The notes: a model not told the origin generated them from the sequence alone. A stretch of 64,000 nt of DNA from Pelargonium tetragonum (GCA_036897445.1 JAYMTL010000014.1:1-64000), one strand, 5' to 3'; counted from the first letter of the stretch, positions 12,001-26,071 are shown. Translations and numbers: made by a program.

Positions 12001-15000
12001 TTGCTCTACAGAAAAAGATGTTTTCAAAAAGTTTCTCTTTATATTAATTATAGATTTCCGCAAATGTTTCTGCCACAAAGTCCTATAAATGGTAGAAGCA
12101 GCCCCTTACAGGGATTAATTACTTAAAGGTAAAAGAGGAGTATAAGAAAAGTTTTTACGTATCCAAAATCGCATTTGTTGACTCTTTTGTATCTTCAGAG
12201 AATACATGCTCAGGATTTCTTAAGAAGCAGGTGGGTGCTTAAAGGAGTTTGAGTCTTTTCCTAGGAAAGCTAGCCCTGTATCCATCGCTTTCATTTTTAT
12301 TTTGGGGATCCTATTCGAAACTTTGCCATTACCGAGTCTAAGGGGTCTCTCTTAGGGTGTAAGTACCTGGTTTCGAGTCTTTTTGAGGAAGTCCTTTTGC
12401 TTCAATGTATACGAGTAGAACCCTGTTTATAAAATCTATATTGCAGAGAAACTCTTCTAGAAGTTCTTATACCGAAACCCTCCTTTTATCTTTGTATCTG
12501 ACAGTGTAAGACTTTTCACAAAATTCAGGGGATTAGCCGAGCAAAATCTGAAGACTTAGTTAAAAAAATTCATATAGCCCTTTGTATTTACCTGACTTTA
12601 TAGTCTTAAGGAGGGAACCTTGAATCAACAAAATTTTATACAAATAAAAAAGCCTTTCCCTTTAAACGGCAAAGGAGAGCCCTTTCACTAATAGGCGCCA
12701 AGCTCTTGTAAGGTTTATCCATATTCGATATAATGTTAGGTTTTACTTCATAGATACCCACCTTGATTTTTGGTATGGGCCCGGGGAAAATTGGCCCTCT
12801 TTCTTTTCTCAAAAGACTTTTTTTATCAATGGATTTGCAAAAAAAAAGTTACTTGAAAAAAAGCTTTAACTACAACTTTAGGTTTTATAAAAATGAACTT
12901 TGAAAAGTACTCTAACAAAATTCGATAGATTCTTTGTTTACGGTACCCCATCTAGTTAATTAAAATAAGCCTAAACTCACTTTTTATGGATAAACCTCCT
13001 TATAATATCTAGCACAGGTTAACACCGGACCCATTTGGACTCTGTGCGGATCTCATACATATACATAGCAGGGCATCTGCCCCGTATTAGATATCTCGTA
13101 AAAGCAACTCAAGAGAGATACAAGAGAACCCTAAATTCATAGTATCCCGCAAATTTCTTTATTAAACTTTCCTGCCCTAAGTAAAGTAACCTCTAACTCT
13201 TTACTTTCTCGGAAAAAAAAGACAGGGCACTCGTACCAAAACGCATAAACTCAAATTTATTTCCACCTTACGAATCTACTCCTTAATCTAAATCTTCAAT
13301 ATCCTATAAAAAAGTACACTTGACATAATAGCGTATTAACCGACGCAAAGGCCGGTGCACAATACTAAATCTGAAGTATAAAAAAGTAGTTCTACATCTC
13401 TTTTAGGACAGGAAAAAATTACCTAGTATAAGCTTCTTTTAGAAGTTTAGTAGTCAGAGGATTCACGATACACTTTATAAATTTTAAGGGTTTCTAACCT
13501 GGCTAGCTTACACGCCTACTGGTTTCGTGGCTTTTGCATAAAAAGACATTTTTACAGAATATTTGAGTTTGTATTCGTAATTAGACCTCAGAATCTAACT
13601 CCTTGTAAGTCTTCTTCAGATGTTTAGTGTATGGAAGAATATAAAATGTTCTGCCTTAATCCTTAATCTTAAGATCTTTCTTGTATTTAGTTTATTAAAG
13701 TCCTAATCCACCCCCTACGAACCGGCTTAAATAGAAACTTAGTAAATCCTAAAACTTTGTCAGCCCTCTCTTATTGGTATTGACTGCTCCAGCTTCCCAG
13801 ATAATTAAGAGAATAGCAAGAGAATTTTAGAGCCCCTTTTAAAATAGTGGGTCCCTTAATAAGTGTAGGAAACCCGCGGGAATTCTTGAAATGAAAGAAT
13901 ATAAGTGAGAGTTATTTAAACGCGATAAAGCTCACGGGAAGGGGGCGCCTTCGTGAGTAAAGAAAGGTTCTTTGACTAATATATAGTATATCCGGTTCTC
14001 TTAAAGTTTGAATATCTAATAACGAACTCCGGCTCAACGGGATACTTCTAGTAACTGTTTCCTTACGTAATAAAGCCCCTTGAAAGATTTTGTTACATAG
14101 GCGCCTTAGGTAAGGATCCCTATAAAGCCTCATTTCGCACGATATCGCGAGTTACATAGAAAAAAAGAAGGGTTCCTATTAGAAAAGCTTCTATATTTTA
14201 TTGGATTATCTTCAAATCTATTTCTTTATGGAATGACAGTGGGGTTCCACCAAGCATAGGAGAAAAGAAAAATCTTTCATTTTGCAGCAGAAGAGGCTGT
14301 AATTGTACGCGAGCATAGGCCCCCGTTTCAAGTATTAGCTAAGTTATCACTAATAAGTAGGTATTTCACTTCCGTGGATTTCCGGTAAGATAGTATAAAG
14401 CAAGAGCGGTATAAATAGAGTCTATTTATCCTTTATTTATACCGAGTATTCAGTATTACAACAAGGTAACGGGCTCTTATATAAGATCTAAGGGGTCCTT
14501 AATAGATTTATATTATAGCTTCTGCCGATTCAAAAACTAACATCACCTAAGTTTTTGAAATATACTGCAGGAAATGAAAAGAGCTCAATACCACGCGAGT
14601 TTGTACGCTATATTAATGAAGCCGACTCTATAATACTAATACTGGAGGTTCCGGTCCGGTATAATAATGTAAGGAGATTTTAGCATTCCTGTAGAGATCC
14701 TAATTGAGATTTGACTTTATCCGGTGTTCCAGGGGCCTTTTCTTGATATAATATATGAATATGATCTAGTTGTCCTCGTGCCCCGTAACAAAAAAAGAGG
14801 TTTCTCTTTATCAAACAGGGTTAAGCGCATTACAATTCTTTTTGCTAATATTTCGGGGTTTGTACCAGGCTTTTGGCTCTTTGAGAAAGAGTATGCAAGG
14901 AAAAGCTTGACTATTGACTATATAGTAAAGAAAAACAAGTATCTAGGTACAACTTTGAGTTTCCATTAAAATCCTATGAATAGAAGGGTAATCTAGTGGA

Positions 15001-16318
15001 TGGAACCTTATTCTTTTATTTTAGGCGAGAATTTTAAAAGTAAAGATACTTAATACCACGTAAATTGGTTTTCAATTTATTCGAACCTTCAAAACGTAGT
15101 ATTAAATGAAAGTAAATAGGATCCTCATAAAAATTCCTAAAGTTTCTACTTCGCGGTAACCCAAAAGTAACTAAATAATCCTAGAACACTTAAGAAACTA
15201 AAAATGTTTCACAGGAAAGAAAGTCAAATTATCTGAAAGGGGGAATCCCTTGATCAAAAGTAGCCCTGACATCTTTGTTCTTGCTAGATTCTTAGCCAAA
15301 GCTTTATATGCTATATGCTTTTCATTGTTCTAGGAATGCTTAACTAGATTCTATAAACATTTAAAGATCCAAATTCATTAGAAATTCTTTGCCAGTTTAC
15401 TGGACTACTTAGGACTTTGCTAAAGGCTAGTGGAAAAGTACATAAGGAAGATTCTATAAAAGGGGTGCTGTCTAATCGTTGATTATATGAATTAAGCAAC
15501 AACTTTATAAGTTCCTGTAGAGGGAGCTCCCTTTACGAGTATCGAAAACTTGTCGCTTAAGGACGAATTTAGCGTAAGTTCGTTGAGTTGACTAGTACTT
15601 TATATATTTCAAAAAATCTAGTATTGGTATTTGGTGTTCTACTAAACTTCTTTATTAAGAGAATTTTGCCTAGATAAAAAACCTTAACCAGGACATTATC
15701 GTGTAAAATTTTTAAGTCGTCAACGCTTTTTATTTATGGATGTAAATAGGAAATCCCAAGATTTAAGACTCACTTTCATACTCATGAATTGCCTGAGGCA
15801 TAACTCTTGTAAAGACATTTGAATTGCTTATACTTTATTCTTTTCCAGTTCCGAAGGTTGGGTCAGTAAGGTTTTTATACTAAGGAGATACGCCCCTGTA
15901 CTAGGTATAAGATCTAATCTAAATAAGGAAACCTTTTAGGTTCATTCAGGCTAGGTAGGGTCTCTTAAAAAAAAATGACATTTTCTATCTCAGCAGGCAA
16001 CTCTCGAAGTAAGCTTCCATAAAGGCAATTTCATAAGTTACTTAACTTATTTGTTGTAATTTTTGGTTTTTCTTATTTACTCTTTCTAATTCTAAGAGGG
16101 TTCCTACTTTATATGAGAAAATATACGAGATCCTTATAATAGAGCCTTTTAAGTATCTGCACTGCAATTAAATAAAAAAGCACTGTAAAAATGCAAGTAT
16201 TAAATTCTTTTGAATTACATTACATAGTGTAACACTTCTCTCCTATCTTCTTACTAAGGGAATGCTTCCTATATTAGATATCTAAAGGGTCAGCGTCTAT
16301 ATCTAGATAAGATAAGAC

Positions 16319-16341
16319 CTCAATGCAGATTCCGCATTGAG
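16319..16341. repeat. perfect 8-bp hairpin
   Basis: CTCAATGC (16,319-16,326) and GCATTGAG (16,334-16,341) are exact complements around the 7-nt loop AGATTCC. It is not followed by a T-run. It lies in gene-free DNA, so no terminator role is claimed. Confidence 0.7.
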
Positions 16342-19300
16342 TTAGATCCTTAAAGGGTAAATCTAGAGCTGCAGAAACCCACTTTAAGAAACTTCTGTTT
16401 AAAAGACGAAATATAAATTACCTTGTTTAGCAAGCCTTGTCTGCCCTTTTTATTGTAAAAAAGAATTTTTTGAAGTTTATTGAATCTTCTTGGCATTCCC
16501 GTACGTAAGCAAACTCCGGTAATTACTATTACTATATATCACAAGAAAGACTTTTCTCGGATTTACTGACAGTACAGTATACCACTTAATTTAAGAGCCT
16601 TTTCTAAGATTTTATAAAAGAAGAAGGCATGCCTCCCACAAAAAGAGATTCTATGGGCAGTGCCAAGATCTTCATACCAATAAAAACTGTCTAAACCCCT
16701 CTTATTATATTATACCAATAAAGGGTAAGAAACTTGAACCTTCAGCTTATATAAAATGACTTAAGGTTTTTTACATGAGTCAGTGGAGTGTCGCTTTCAT
16801 ACGGCGGCAGTCCTAGGTTCAACCCGAATAAGTAATCAAAGGATAGGACCCTCTTTTCTTTCAAAATAAAAGAATAGCAGCAAAGTGCCTTTGTATAACA
16901 ATTGTAATTTTTCTCAACTTTAGAAATCTCCTTTAATGTATGTAAAAGGTATTTCAGTGTCCAAGAAAGCTTTTTCTATAAGAATTTTAGTTGCTGGTAG
17001 AGCTATCTATATTTCTTAATGAAGTACTTTAAGAATATCCTTTCAATTCTTCTTTCGGTTAGGAGTCTCCAATTCCATACTAACAAGACCCCCTAGTTTC
17101 GGCAACCTTCAATAACTCTTACTTTAGAAAAAGCTTTTTATATTCTAGTGGATTTTCTGGGTGGGGCAATTTCAGATAAGGACCGTTTCGCACAGGCCAA
17201 TAAAATTCCATGTCCCAAAGGTTTTGAGGTTATAGAAGCATAAGTACACGCAAGACCCCTTCAAAAGAATTCTAAAACTGTAATATCTTAGTATTAGTAA
17301 AAAGGAGGCGGTCTAAGATAAAGAGATCCTATAGATTTTTGATTAGAGATCCAGGGTAGATGCACATTGAGGTCCTTCTTTTTACTTCAGTCTTTTTTAT
17401 TCCAGTGCAGCGAGTGGAGTTATATATAGCAATGTGTAAAGCTTATGTTCCAAAAGTCGTGCTTTAAAAAACTTTTAGATGCGAATGAAGAGTGCAGTGC
17501 TCCTACAAAAAGTAGCGGAGTTCTTTTAAGATAATGTATGACTTGAAGTTATATATGCCAGACCCCTGCTTTATATTATCTTTATTATAAGTGAATAAGA
17601 CTGGAGGAAACCTTAGCACACTTTGTGTTTTGTGTATATAAATTTAGATACTCTTTTAGAATTCTATAAAAAATATAGGTGATAGCTAGCTTCTTCTAGA
17701 TAGGGTCCTTTCCTTTTTATTAGCGTATTGAGATTTTTCTAATTTCTAGAGGGAGGGTCTTTATTACCCCATTTGCCGTTAGAGAGTCTCCGAGTTTAGC
17801 TTTCCTACCTGGGTAGTTTCTTATCCCACGGGTTTCGGATTATAGGGGATACTGGATGTTCCTTTAATGGAAATAAAGGGTTTTCTCTTTCTATTTACGT
17901 ACAAAAGCCGTTTGCTATAGGATAAAAATCTGGAAGCGAGCCTTCCAACAAAAGCTCTAGCTAAAGCAATAAGTAAGACCTGCAAGCTAAAGGCCTAGAA
18001 AAGTCATAATTACAGAAAGATACTTTAGTAGGCTCATAATAAGGTCACAAATCTGCTAAGTAAAAGTGGAGTCACTACATATAAAAATTATAAGAATGAG
18101 TCTTGGTTTTACTAATAAGGATCCTCTCGGCTAATCTTTCAATATTAACTTACAAAAATTTAAAAAGCTAGGTGGAAAAAGAATAAAGGAAAGAGACGTC
18201 GGAAAAGATCTTGTTTATACTAAATCTTACTAAAAAAATTAGGGACTCCAGAGAGAAACTACAAAAAAGTAGAACTTGGCAAACCCAAACAAGTAGGCTT
18301 ATAATAAAATAAAGAGGACAATTTAGTACCCTTGCGGGAACCCTTTTATTTTATGGACAAAGGGGAAAAAAGGAACCAAATAGAGAAACACAAATTCAAA
18401 TTCTTCTGATAATATTATACATAAAAAACCTTGTGAAATCCGAGAACTCTATATAATTATAATTGAAGAGTTTCCTTCAAAGAAGAAACCTGAGTAATAG
18501 CCTTTTTCTGTCATATATACATTCTGTACTACTTTTACAAAAAAAAAAAGACCCGGGTTTTAAGACTGAATTCTAAAAAGTACAGTATCATAAAACATAA
18601 AATAAGGGCTCTTCTAAATTCCTACTCTATTTATATCTTATTTTAGTAAAATTGAATAATATTAAAGCACACGTAAGGGCCGCGGGGATACCTAAAAGGA
18701 AAGCCTGTTAGCTAAAAGCCTATGCTTGAGGTTTAGTAGGAATTTAAAACAAAACAGAGAATGCTTCAGTGTCAGTGTGTAATAGAATACTAAGTTTACT
18801 TCACACTTCCCTGAAATACGGAATTTTGGTAGTTTATCCTCGCATTTGAATTCCCACCTAAAAGGAAGGATCTATTTACTATTATAATATTCGTTCTTGG
18901 CCTAGAAATGTAAGTACCTCCTTCCTACCTCAGGAAAATAGAAAACCCAAGTAAAGTATATAGAGTGCTCTGAGACAACGGTAATGTTATAAAAGAAAAA
19001 GGAACCAGAAATTTTTGATACTAAAGAACCTAAAAGCGTACTAAAGTCTTTGCTTTATTCATAAGGACCGAGCATAAGGAACTAGATTAACAGGATCTAC
19101 AATTAATGAGATCTTTCGCCATATATATGATCGTTCTCTTGATTACTGCAGGATAAAGTACTTCAAAAAGGGGTTCTTATTATTTGCCAAAACAGGAGCT
19201 TTACACGTATAAACGATAAGGAGGACCCTCTAAACTCCCTTTTTGGGGGGCTCAAGCGCCTGGATCGCATATTTGACTTTTTTTGTATATTTATATATTT

Positions 19301-20328
19301 GTATAAAAGGGATTCCTAGGTTTATTTACGTAGTAAAAGTCACTCTTATTTATGAGATGGGTAACCCTGTAACTTGAGCTAGGGTTTGTAAAGACTTTGA
19401 CATGATTCAATATAAGGAGTTGACACTTTCAAAGTTCTACTACCAAACGGCATACAATGGAATCGCCACGACTTTGGATTTTCCCGAGCTCCCGAGAAAA
19501 CGAAGATCTAATAAACGCCTAAAGGTAATGTAATTAAGGCCCAATACCGCACGAAGTTTTAGACAAAAGGGGGCTTCTTTATTATCTTTATGTTTTCATC
19601 TGGGGTGCTTGGAGTAGGGTTTGGCTCAGTTCAGCCAGTGTCAAGTAGAGTCTAAAGTAATTGAAAACTCTTGCTATGAATAATTTGATCAATCTTTTTA
19701 CAGAAACAAGTTAAAGAGGAAGGCTATCCTTTCTTGAAATGAATGAAAATCTCTGCATCTACTCTAAGTATATAAACCACAAGACTCAAAAGGTCTTTCC
19801 ATAAGCTTTTTAGTCAAGAAGTATAGGCATATGTCTCGAGGGTGGGCTCCGGTATCTTTCCCTCATAATTATAGTATAGTAACTCTTTTCTTTTATAACT
19901 TGGATGAATCCGAAACAGCTGCTTTTTAAAACTTAGACTCCCAGGTCCGGCTTAAAAAACCAAATCTATACTTAATTATACCCAGTTTAAATTATAAGAG
20001 GGTCTCTTTGAAGTACTCGTAGAAAAAGGGAACCCGTAATATTGATAGGGTCCCTTAGATTAGACCATACCCAGGCTCTTCAATTTAATTAAAAGGAGTC
20101 CTTTAGTAGTGAATTCTTTTTAGCGTACTTTCTATTCTAGATCTATCTAACAGTTATCTATCGGGTATACCCAAGTAAGCGGTGCACTGAGGTTTTCGAA
20201 ATTTGCTATTGTTGTAAAAAATCGATCTAAAAGAACACGAGTCTTTATGCTCCTAGGGACCGCTTCTAAAAATTTTTTTTTGAATTACCTATTTCAATGC
20301 TTTGCTAAACTTAGGCCTGATAAGTAGG

Positions 20329-20348
20329 AAGCTTTTTTAGAAAAGCTT
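20329..20348. repeat. perfect 8-bp hairpin with 4-nt loop
   Basis: AAGCTTTT (20,329-20,336) and AAAAGCTT (20,341-20,348) are exact complements around TTAG, and two G-T pairs could extend the stem. It lies in gene-free background. Confidence 0.7.
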
Positions 20349-23300
20349 TTCCCAAACTCAAAATAAAGATAAAAATTGTTTTGGGTTCCGCTAAAACTCC
20401 TTGTAGAACTCCTCTATTGGAAATTAGAAAATCTCCTTGTTTTTTTTAGTTATTCTCAAAGTGAGCAGCTTAAAATTTGTCATAAATTTACTAGAATAAA
20501 CATTCCGCAAGCGTAAGGCGCATATTTGAACCCGGGTGGGCTCTACTTATATTACATCCCTTTTTGCTATATAGGGGCATTCCACTCTTTTGTGTGTAAT
20601 AAGCTATATCTTGTCTATTTATTTACTTTAGGTGTACCGGGGTTCGCTTGTAAGTCAACCTTTTTTAGAATTGTGGTATATTCTTAATTTTGATCAAGTA
20701 ATCCATAAAAAGACTTATTAAACCTAAATAAGAAAGTCCTGGTTTAGTAGCTTGCTTTTTCCTGCTAGTAATCCTAGGACTTACTTGAAAGTACTCTTTA
20801 GCTTTTTTGAAAATCCCCTGGTTTATATCTGAATGAGAGCTGCCGGATCACTTGTTGTAAAGGGCTTGTGCCTCGGCTTTTATTTTGGTTTGGACTCTTA
20901 TAAAGTTATATATATAACGACAATAGCTGAAAAGAGAGGCTCCGGGTCTACCAAAAGCAAAAAAAAACCTAAACTTTATTGTATACACTTTGGGTATATT
21001 ACCCTTTTACGCAGCCCCTTTATAAGGATCCGGATATTGGTACTAAAAGATTTCGGAAGTCAGAATCGCTTATATAGAGTCCTTTTACTTTACCTTTAGA
21101 AGCTTTTGAAGATTTCTTCATTCTTGATTCGGTAGAGCGGTTGTCCATTGAATCGTAAATCGAGAGTTCAAATCCCACGTAATCCTTTTGTACTGCCCAA
21201 CCAAAAAGGAGATTACAAGTTTATGAGAATTCTAGAGAAATCCAGTCAAAAGGTACACTTTTTTCTTTACTGGATTATGAAGTCAATACCTAAATGCAAT
21301 TGAACGAATATCCTATAAGTAGGTAGCTGTGTACATAGTTATCACAAGACTTTTCGAACTAACCAAGGTCGGGAATAAGCACGTTAATATACTACCCCTA
21401 GAAAAGATTCTTTGATTCATTTCTACTGAATACAACTCGGAGTAAGATTTTTTTCTCATTTGAGGAGGCTTTTATAGTATAAGCGCTTTCGTTTGTCCTG
21501 TATAGTTTCGGGATACTCAAGAATATCCCAGATTGAGTTGAGTATAGAAGGTATATTATAATAGTGAGATTTTACTTTCTAACATTCTAACATTTAAGCA
21601 TTTTTCGCTTTTCCTAAAAGTCAAAGGTATCCTGACTTTGTTTTTTAAGCTTACTAGGACCTAATAACAACAATCTAAGAATAGGAAGGAGGGCACTCCT
21701 AAAATCCTTTTTTGTGCTCAGCTCCGAGAAAGAATCCCCGCAATTCCTTTTATGTTAACCCCAATATACATATTGCTAACTCAGCCGGCCCCAGTAAAAA
21801 CTAGCAAAGTCTTGCTCTTTTCACGACATTTATCTCCTTGAATACTGAAATTGCTTTCTACTATAGTTCAGGGTTTTTTCATTCAGGTAAGGAAGCTCCT
21901 AACCTAAGAGGCCCTACTAATTCCCCTATTAGTAAAGAGTAGTTCTGAAGTTTATTAAAAAGCCCCTCTTAACTTAATTAGGATTTATTTTACTCCGTTA
22001 AAAAGGTACCGAAGAAGGCCCACCAGAGGTTTAACCCGAGTTAGGGATATTTTATCGAAATTTATATAGAATATTAAAAAAATCTAGGAAAGAAAAATAC
22101 TAATGAAAAAAAAACTGGTGGAAGTCGCTGCTAAAATAAAAGAAGTGTCTAATTATTAGTCGTAGGGGTCTAGCTTTGTCACTACACTTGTAAGTAGATG
22201 CTGGATTCTTGTTTTTCTTTCTCAAAATGATATCTTTTTTTAAGTTACTCATTATCCACGAATGGAAGGAAACCTTCCCCTAGTCCGATCTTTATAAAGT
22301 AGACTAAAGTCCGGTTAGTGTTTAACTATTCCCGAAAAAAGCTATATAAAAATAAGAAAAGTGAGTTCAATTACACGCGTTTTTTTTAGAGCTCTAGATT
22401 ATAGTCTAAGCTATACCCCTAAAGGCAAGCAAGAAGTCCTTTTTTAAGTCTTTGTTTTTGCTGAAGCTGCTTAGGAACTTGAGAGTCTGTAGGATACCGA
22501 AGCTAAAGTCTTCCTTAAAAGTATAGATAGGGTTCTCTATTCTAGTCTAGGATAAGCTAGGGGTTAGAAGTATGTCTGACTTTGTTGTTATTCTTTTCAT
22601 TTTCTATCCTTACGCTTACTTACGGAGGTTTTTCTACAGCAAGCCCTGTAACTCATATCATATCTAAGGTAAGTCGAACTCTTTTTTCTTCGTAAAGTAG
22701 CGCCCCTTCGCGGCGAGACAAGAATTTTTGGTATTACCTAACTGCAATTGCTATGAAAAAACTAGTGTGCGCGTATGGTAGATCTACTTTGTGTAATTCT
22801 AAGAGATTTGCCTAGGGTATTCAACATGTGCTCTAGTTCTCTTCTCTACTCAACCTCAAACGCTACTTTAGAAAACCCCCTTTTTAGTATCCCTATACAA
22901 CGCAAAAAAAGAAAATAGAGCGTCTTGGTTCTAAGACTCAGTATAATAAACTTGAGTATATCGGTTGAAATAAAGAATTCTGTTAAATATAAATATAGGA
23001 TCTTTGAGTTTTGTATTTATTTCTTTCTCTTTTCTAGTAACTGAATCTATTTATCTTAAAAAAGCCTAATTCTGACCCCCGTTTTCGAACTTCCACTAAT
23101 AAAGAGCCCTAGCCCTCTCTAAAAGGATTCTTTGTATGCTGCAACTATATCTATTCGTACTTATTTTGACCTAAAGTCTTAAGTAAATTCTTGTGCTTTT
23201 ACTCTAGTTTTATAATAATTGAATTGGTTCTCCATGCTCCCTATTTTTTAGATTTCGGTATTCTTGCTTTGAATTACGGGGGTATGCTCGTGCTTAAAAA

Positions 23301-24614
23301 ATTACGAAAAAGCAAAGGTGTAAAAGAACTCCCTCGGGGTAGACGTACCCAGATACTGAATTTCTTTTTGGCTTTCTTGTGCGTTACGTTATAGTATAGG
23401 ATAGGACCCCTTCGGCCTAGATTTAGTAAGGCACTCCCTTAAAATCTTATAATGAAAATGATATCTATAAAATAAAGTCAATTTTGATTTTGAAAAAAGC
23501 AGGAGCATGCCTCGTCTATAAAAAAAAGTAACCGAGGATGAATCTCTGATAATTATAATTTAGACTCTCATACTAAGATTTATTTAATCTTAGGCGTTTC
23601 TTTTATGTGACCGGGACTTTGTAGCCAAAAGTGTATGCTAGTAAAACGCCCGGAGTATAAGTATATATAGAAGGACTTATCAAACACTTCTACTACCCCA
23701 AAGGTTTTTTTCTCAGGGGACCCTTCAAGTCGATATTGACAGCACGCGCCCTTAGGGTAAATTTAAGAAATAGAAGTCGGCGATAACCTAACACAGGAGC
23801 TGGAGCAAGAAAGACTATCATTATTGAGGGGCCCCGCAGTTGTCTAAGTCTTTGGTTGTAAAACAGATGCTCAAAACGCTTTATTAAAGTCCTACTTAGA
23901 AAAAAGTAGTTTTTCACCAGGATGTCTTTTTATTTACAGGTTTAGAAAATTCACGAACTGGATACTTACCATGTCCTTTATTAAAGAGTATTCCCGCTGC
24001 GGAATAGTAGTTTGAACTAATTTGAAGTCCGAGCTCTCCTCCAACATGTATCTTTTTTGAAGAAGGAAGTAAAAAGAGCTCCCTTTTTTCAATTTCAGAA
24101 CACCTTTTTTAAGACTTTTATAGTATACCCTGGGAATGATATTCGAATATCCCTACAAGAGTCAAAGTATTCTAAAATACAAGGCTTTTACATTGCGTTT
24201 GACTTCATCTTTCTTAGTTCCGACTGACTTTATAAGCTTTTCTTTTACAGTACATATGGGTAATCCTTGTAAGGAGATAATACTGACTGAGGAATCCTAT
24301 AAAAAGGGGCTAATAGAAGAGATATGTTCAGATCCAATAAAAAGAATGAAGTAAGTCTTGTTTTAGATCTTTCTAGCTGTAGAAAATTTGGGAATTGGAA
24401 TTCTGTCGTGAATCTAACAGGGGGCTCAACTACGCAGAGATGTACGTACGAAAAAGCTTTTGGAAGAGTTGGATTTCCAGAAAAAGTAAGGACGTTAGTA
24501 TCATTTTCTAAGCCCGCATTTTGAGTTTTAAGGGGTAAGAAGTATATGTATGTAATCGCTTATATAAAGAGAAAGATCTTTTCCAGTAAACAAGTACTTC
24601 TTTTAGAGGAATTT

Positions 24615-24687
24615 TGCGGGATAGAGTAGATGGTAAACTCATGAGGCTCATGATCTCAAAACGCAGGTTCGAGTCCTGCTCCCGCTA
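24615..24687 (+). tRNA. trnfM: initiator tRNA-fMet (CAU)
   Basis: A complete 73-nt cloverleaf can be folded by hand. The acceptor stem pairs GCGGGA with TCCCGC at positions 2-7 and 66-71, and position 1 (T) faces position 72 (T). An unpaired 1-72 is the hallmark of bacterial-type initiator tRNAs, so this is called the initiator rather than elongator methionine tRNA. The D-arm is GAGT/ACTC around the loop AGATGGTAA. The anticodon stem is TGAGG/TCTCA with loop CTCATGA (anticodon CAT). The T-arm is GCAGG/CCTGC with loop TTCGAGT. The discriminator is A and no CCA is encoded. The short D-loop resembles plant and green-algal mitochondrial trnfM more than plastid trnfM. It is the only intact, recognisable gene in the window. 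Its local base composition is more GC-rich than the surroundings, which suggests retained constraint. Confidence 0.93.
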
Positions 24688-24754
24688 ATCTGTTCTCTTT
24701 GTTTTGTTAGAGCGCAAGTACTTCGAATCAGATGCTGCTGGTTCAAATGGCATC

Positions 24755-24810
24755 TTTCCGAAACTCAAGAAGTGAAGGATGGCTACCTTCGATTCCTGAG
24801 TTGACGGAAG
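24755..24810 (+). ncRNA. long stem-loop downstream of trnfM
   Basis: This 56-nt segment folds into a nearly continuous hairpin. The outer stem pairs 755-760 with 805-810 (TTTCCG/CGGAAG, one G-U). A small internal loop follows. The middle stem pairs 763-769 with 795-801 (ACTCAAG/CCTGAGT, one mismatch) and continues as two A-U pairs (770-771 with 793-794). The apical stem GAAGG/CCTTC (774-778 with 786-790) closes a 7-nt loop, ATGGCTA. About 20 pairs form in all, clearly beyond the background. Just upstream, AGATGC (24,730-24,735) and GCATCT (24,750-24,755) form a smaller hairpin whose loop carries GGTTCAAAT, a T-loop-like word. It begins about 70 bp after trnfM on the same strand. It could be a processing or stability hairpin for the trnfM transcript, a tRNA-like element, or a small RNA. 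I recognise no known RNA family here. Confidence 0.5.
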
Positions 24811-26071
24811 TTCCTTACTGAGTTTCTTTTACACCTTCCTATTCTTGCATTCTTGATAGGTCTATCTTATGCATCCCCTCGTTCTGCTACTCTTTTCTTT
24901 ACACCTTCTCCAGAACTAAACCTACTTCTTGAAAGTCCGATTCTGAGTATCCCTATAAGAAACTTTACGAACCTAATTGCCGCCTACTGACTCCTTTCTT
25001 TTTATACTCTTTTAAAAGCTTGACATTTCTTCTCAGAGCTATGCCCATCTTACCTCACTTTTTTTAAGAAAGTCTGCCTACTAACTGGTCAAAACCTACC
25101 CCCCTAGACCCCCCAAGCCTGTAACCTAAAAACTCTCTTAAAATCTGGACCCTGATTCCTAAAATAGACTAGACTTTATCAAGAAATGGTTAGACGAAAC
25201 CCGGACTCTAAAAATGTCAACCAAGGACAATTTCTAGGCTCTTCTATTTTACTTTGACTCCCTTGAATCAAGCTATGGAAGGAATACGAGAGGTATAATT
25301 CACACTTCTAAGACTCAGAAACCTAGGGATCTCCTTTAGAAAATCAAGTCAATCCCCTTTACGCAGCTGGAAACGAATGGCTTGATCGGTGACACACTCA
25401 GTTTCTCGCTTTTGCTATCCTACAGACTTCCTAAAAAAGGAACTCTATCAATATGAAACTCTTATTTAACCCACTTAAAAGCCTCTCTATTATTTTGAAA
25501 AAAGAGGAAAGGGGAAAATCCCACTTAGGAAGGCTTTTTCTATCCCAAATTACTTATATATCTTGTTACTGTATCCCTTTCCCTAGAGCTATATGGGCTG
25601 ACTAATAAAACAAACTAACCCATCTATCATAGAAACCCTATAGACTGACCTCCTTAAGACTAACTAATACAAACTAGGATAGATAGAAACACTAGCTAAA
25701 ATAGGACTTCTCAGGTCACCTTCCTCCTACCTTAATTGCACTCGGATACAATATTAGCCTTATTAGGCAGTTATAGGTATAGCCCTCTGAATCTTCCTGC
25801 CCCTTATATTCTAAATCTAATCTACTAAAAAGAAGTCAAAGAATTGTTGGTGCTTATTCAGGTATTATCATGAAACAATCTATATACAATAGCAACCTCC
25901 TAAACATGAAGGTTTAGAGGGTGTACGTATACCCGCCTCCCCTAGGTTCCTGTCTTCTCAATCAAGAAGCTCCAGAGTAAAAGGAAGAATCCCTCCCAGT
26001 ACTAGTAGAATAAGACACTACTAACTAACGAAAGCAAGACTATAATATAAGGTGCGATAGCCCTAGCCTCT

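Larger units (their letters stand above)
1451..24614. other. gene-free background DNA
   Basis: No RNA or protein gene is recognisable on either strand in this 23-kb span. It is AT-rich with frequent short runs of A, T, G and C. The open frames here (at most 88 codons) are the size expected by chance and have unremarkable translations. Local structures are listed separately: small tandem repeats at 2,017 and 3,011, perfect hairpins at 16,319 and 20,329, and a copy of AAGGTAATGTAATTA at about 19,525. A tRNA-like stretch around 21,128-21,180 was examined and rejected. Confidence 0.6.

Noticed and set aside
20833-21099. 88-codon plus-strand ORF
   Set aside because: The length is expected by chance, the residue composition follows base composition, and no family was recognised.
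21128-21180. tRNA-like stretch with AGAGCGG and GTTCAAATCCC
   Set aside because: Neither the anticodon stem nor the T-stem pairs, and no acceptor stem can be formed.
24136-24524. Two overlapping frames just upstream of trnfM
   Set aside because: Each is 66-72 codons, within chance. There is no codon bias, recognisable product or shared start signal.
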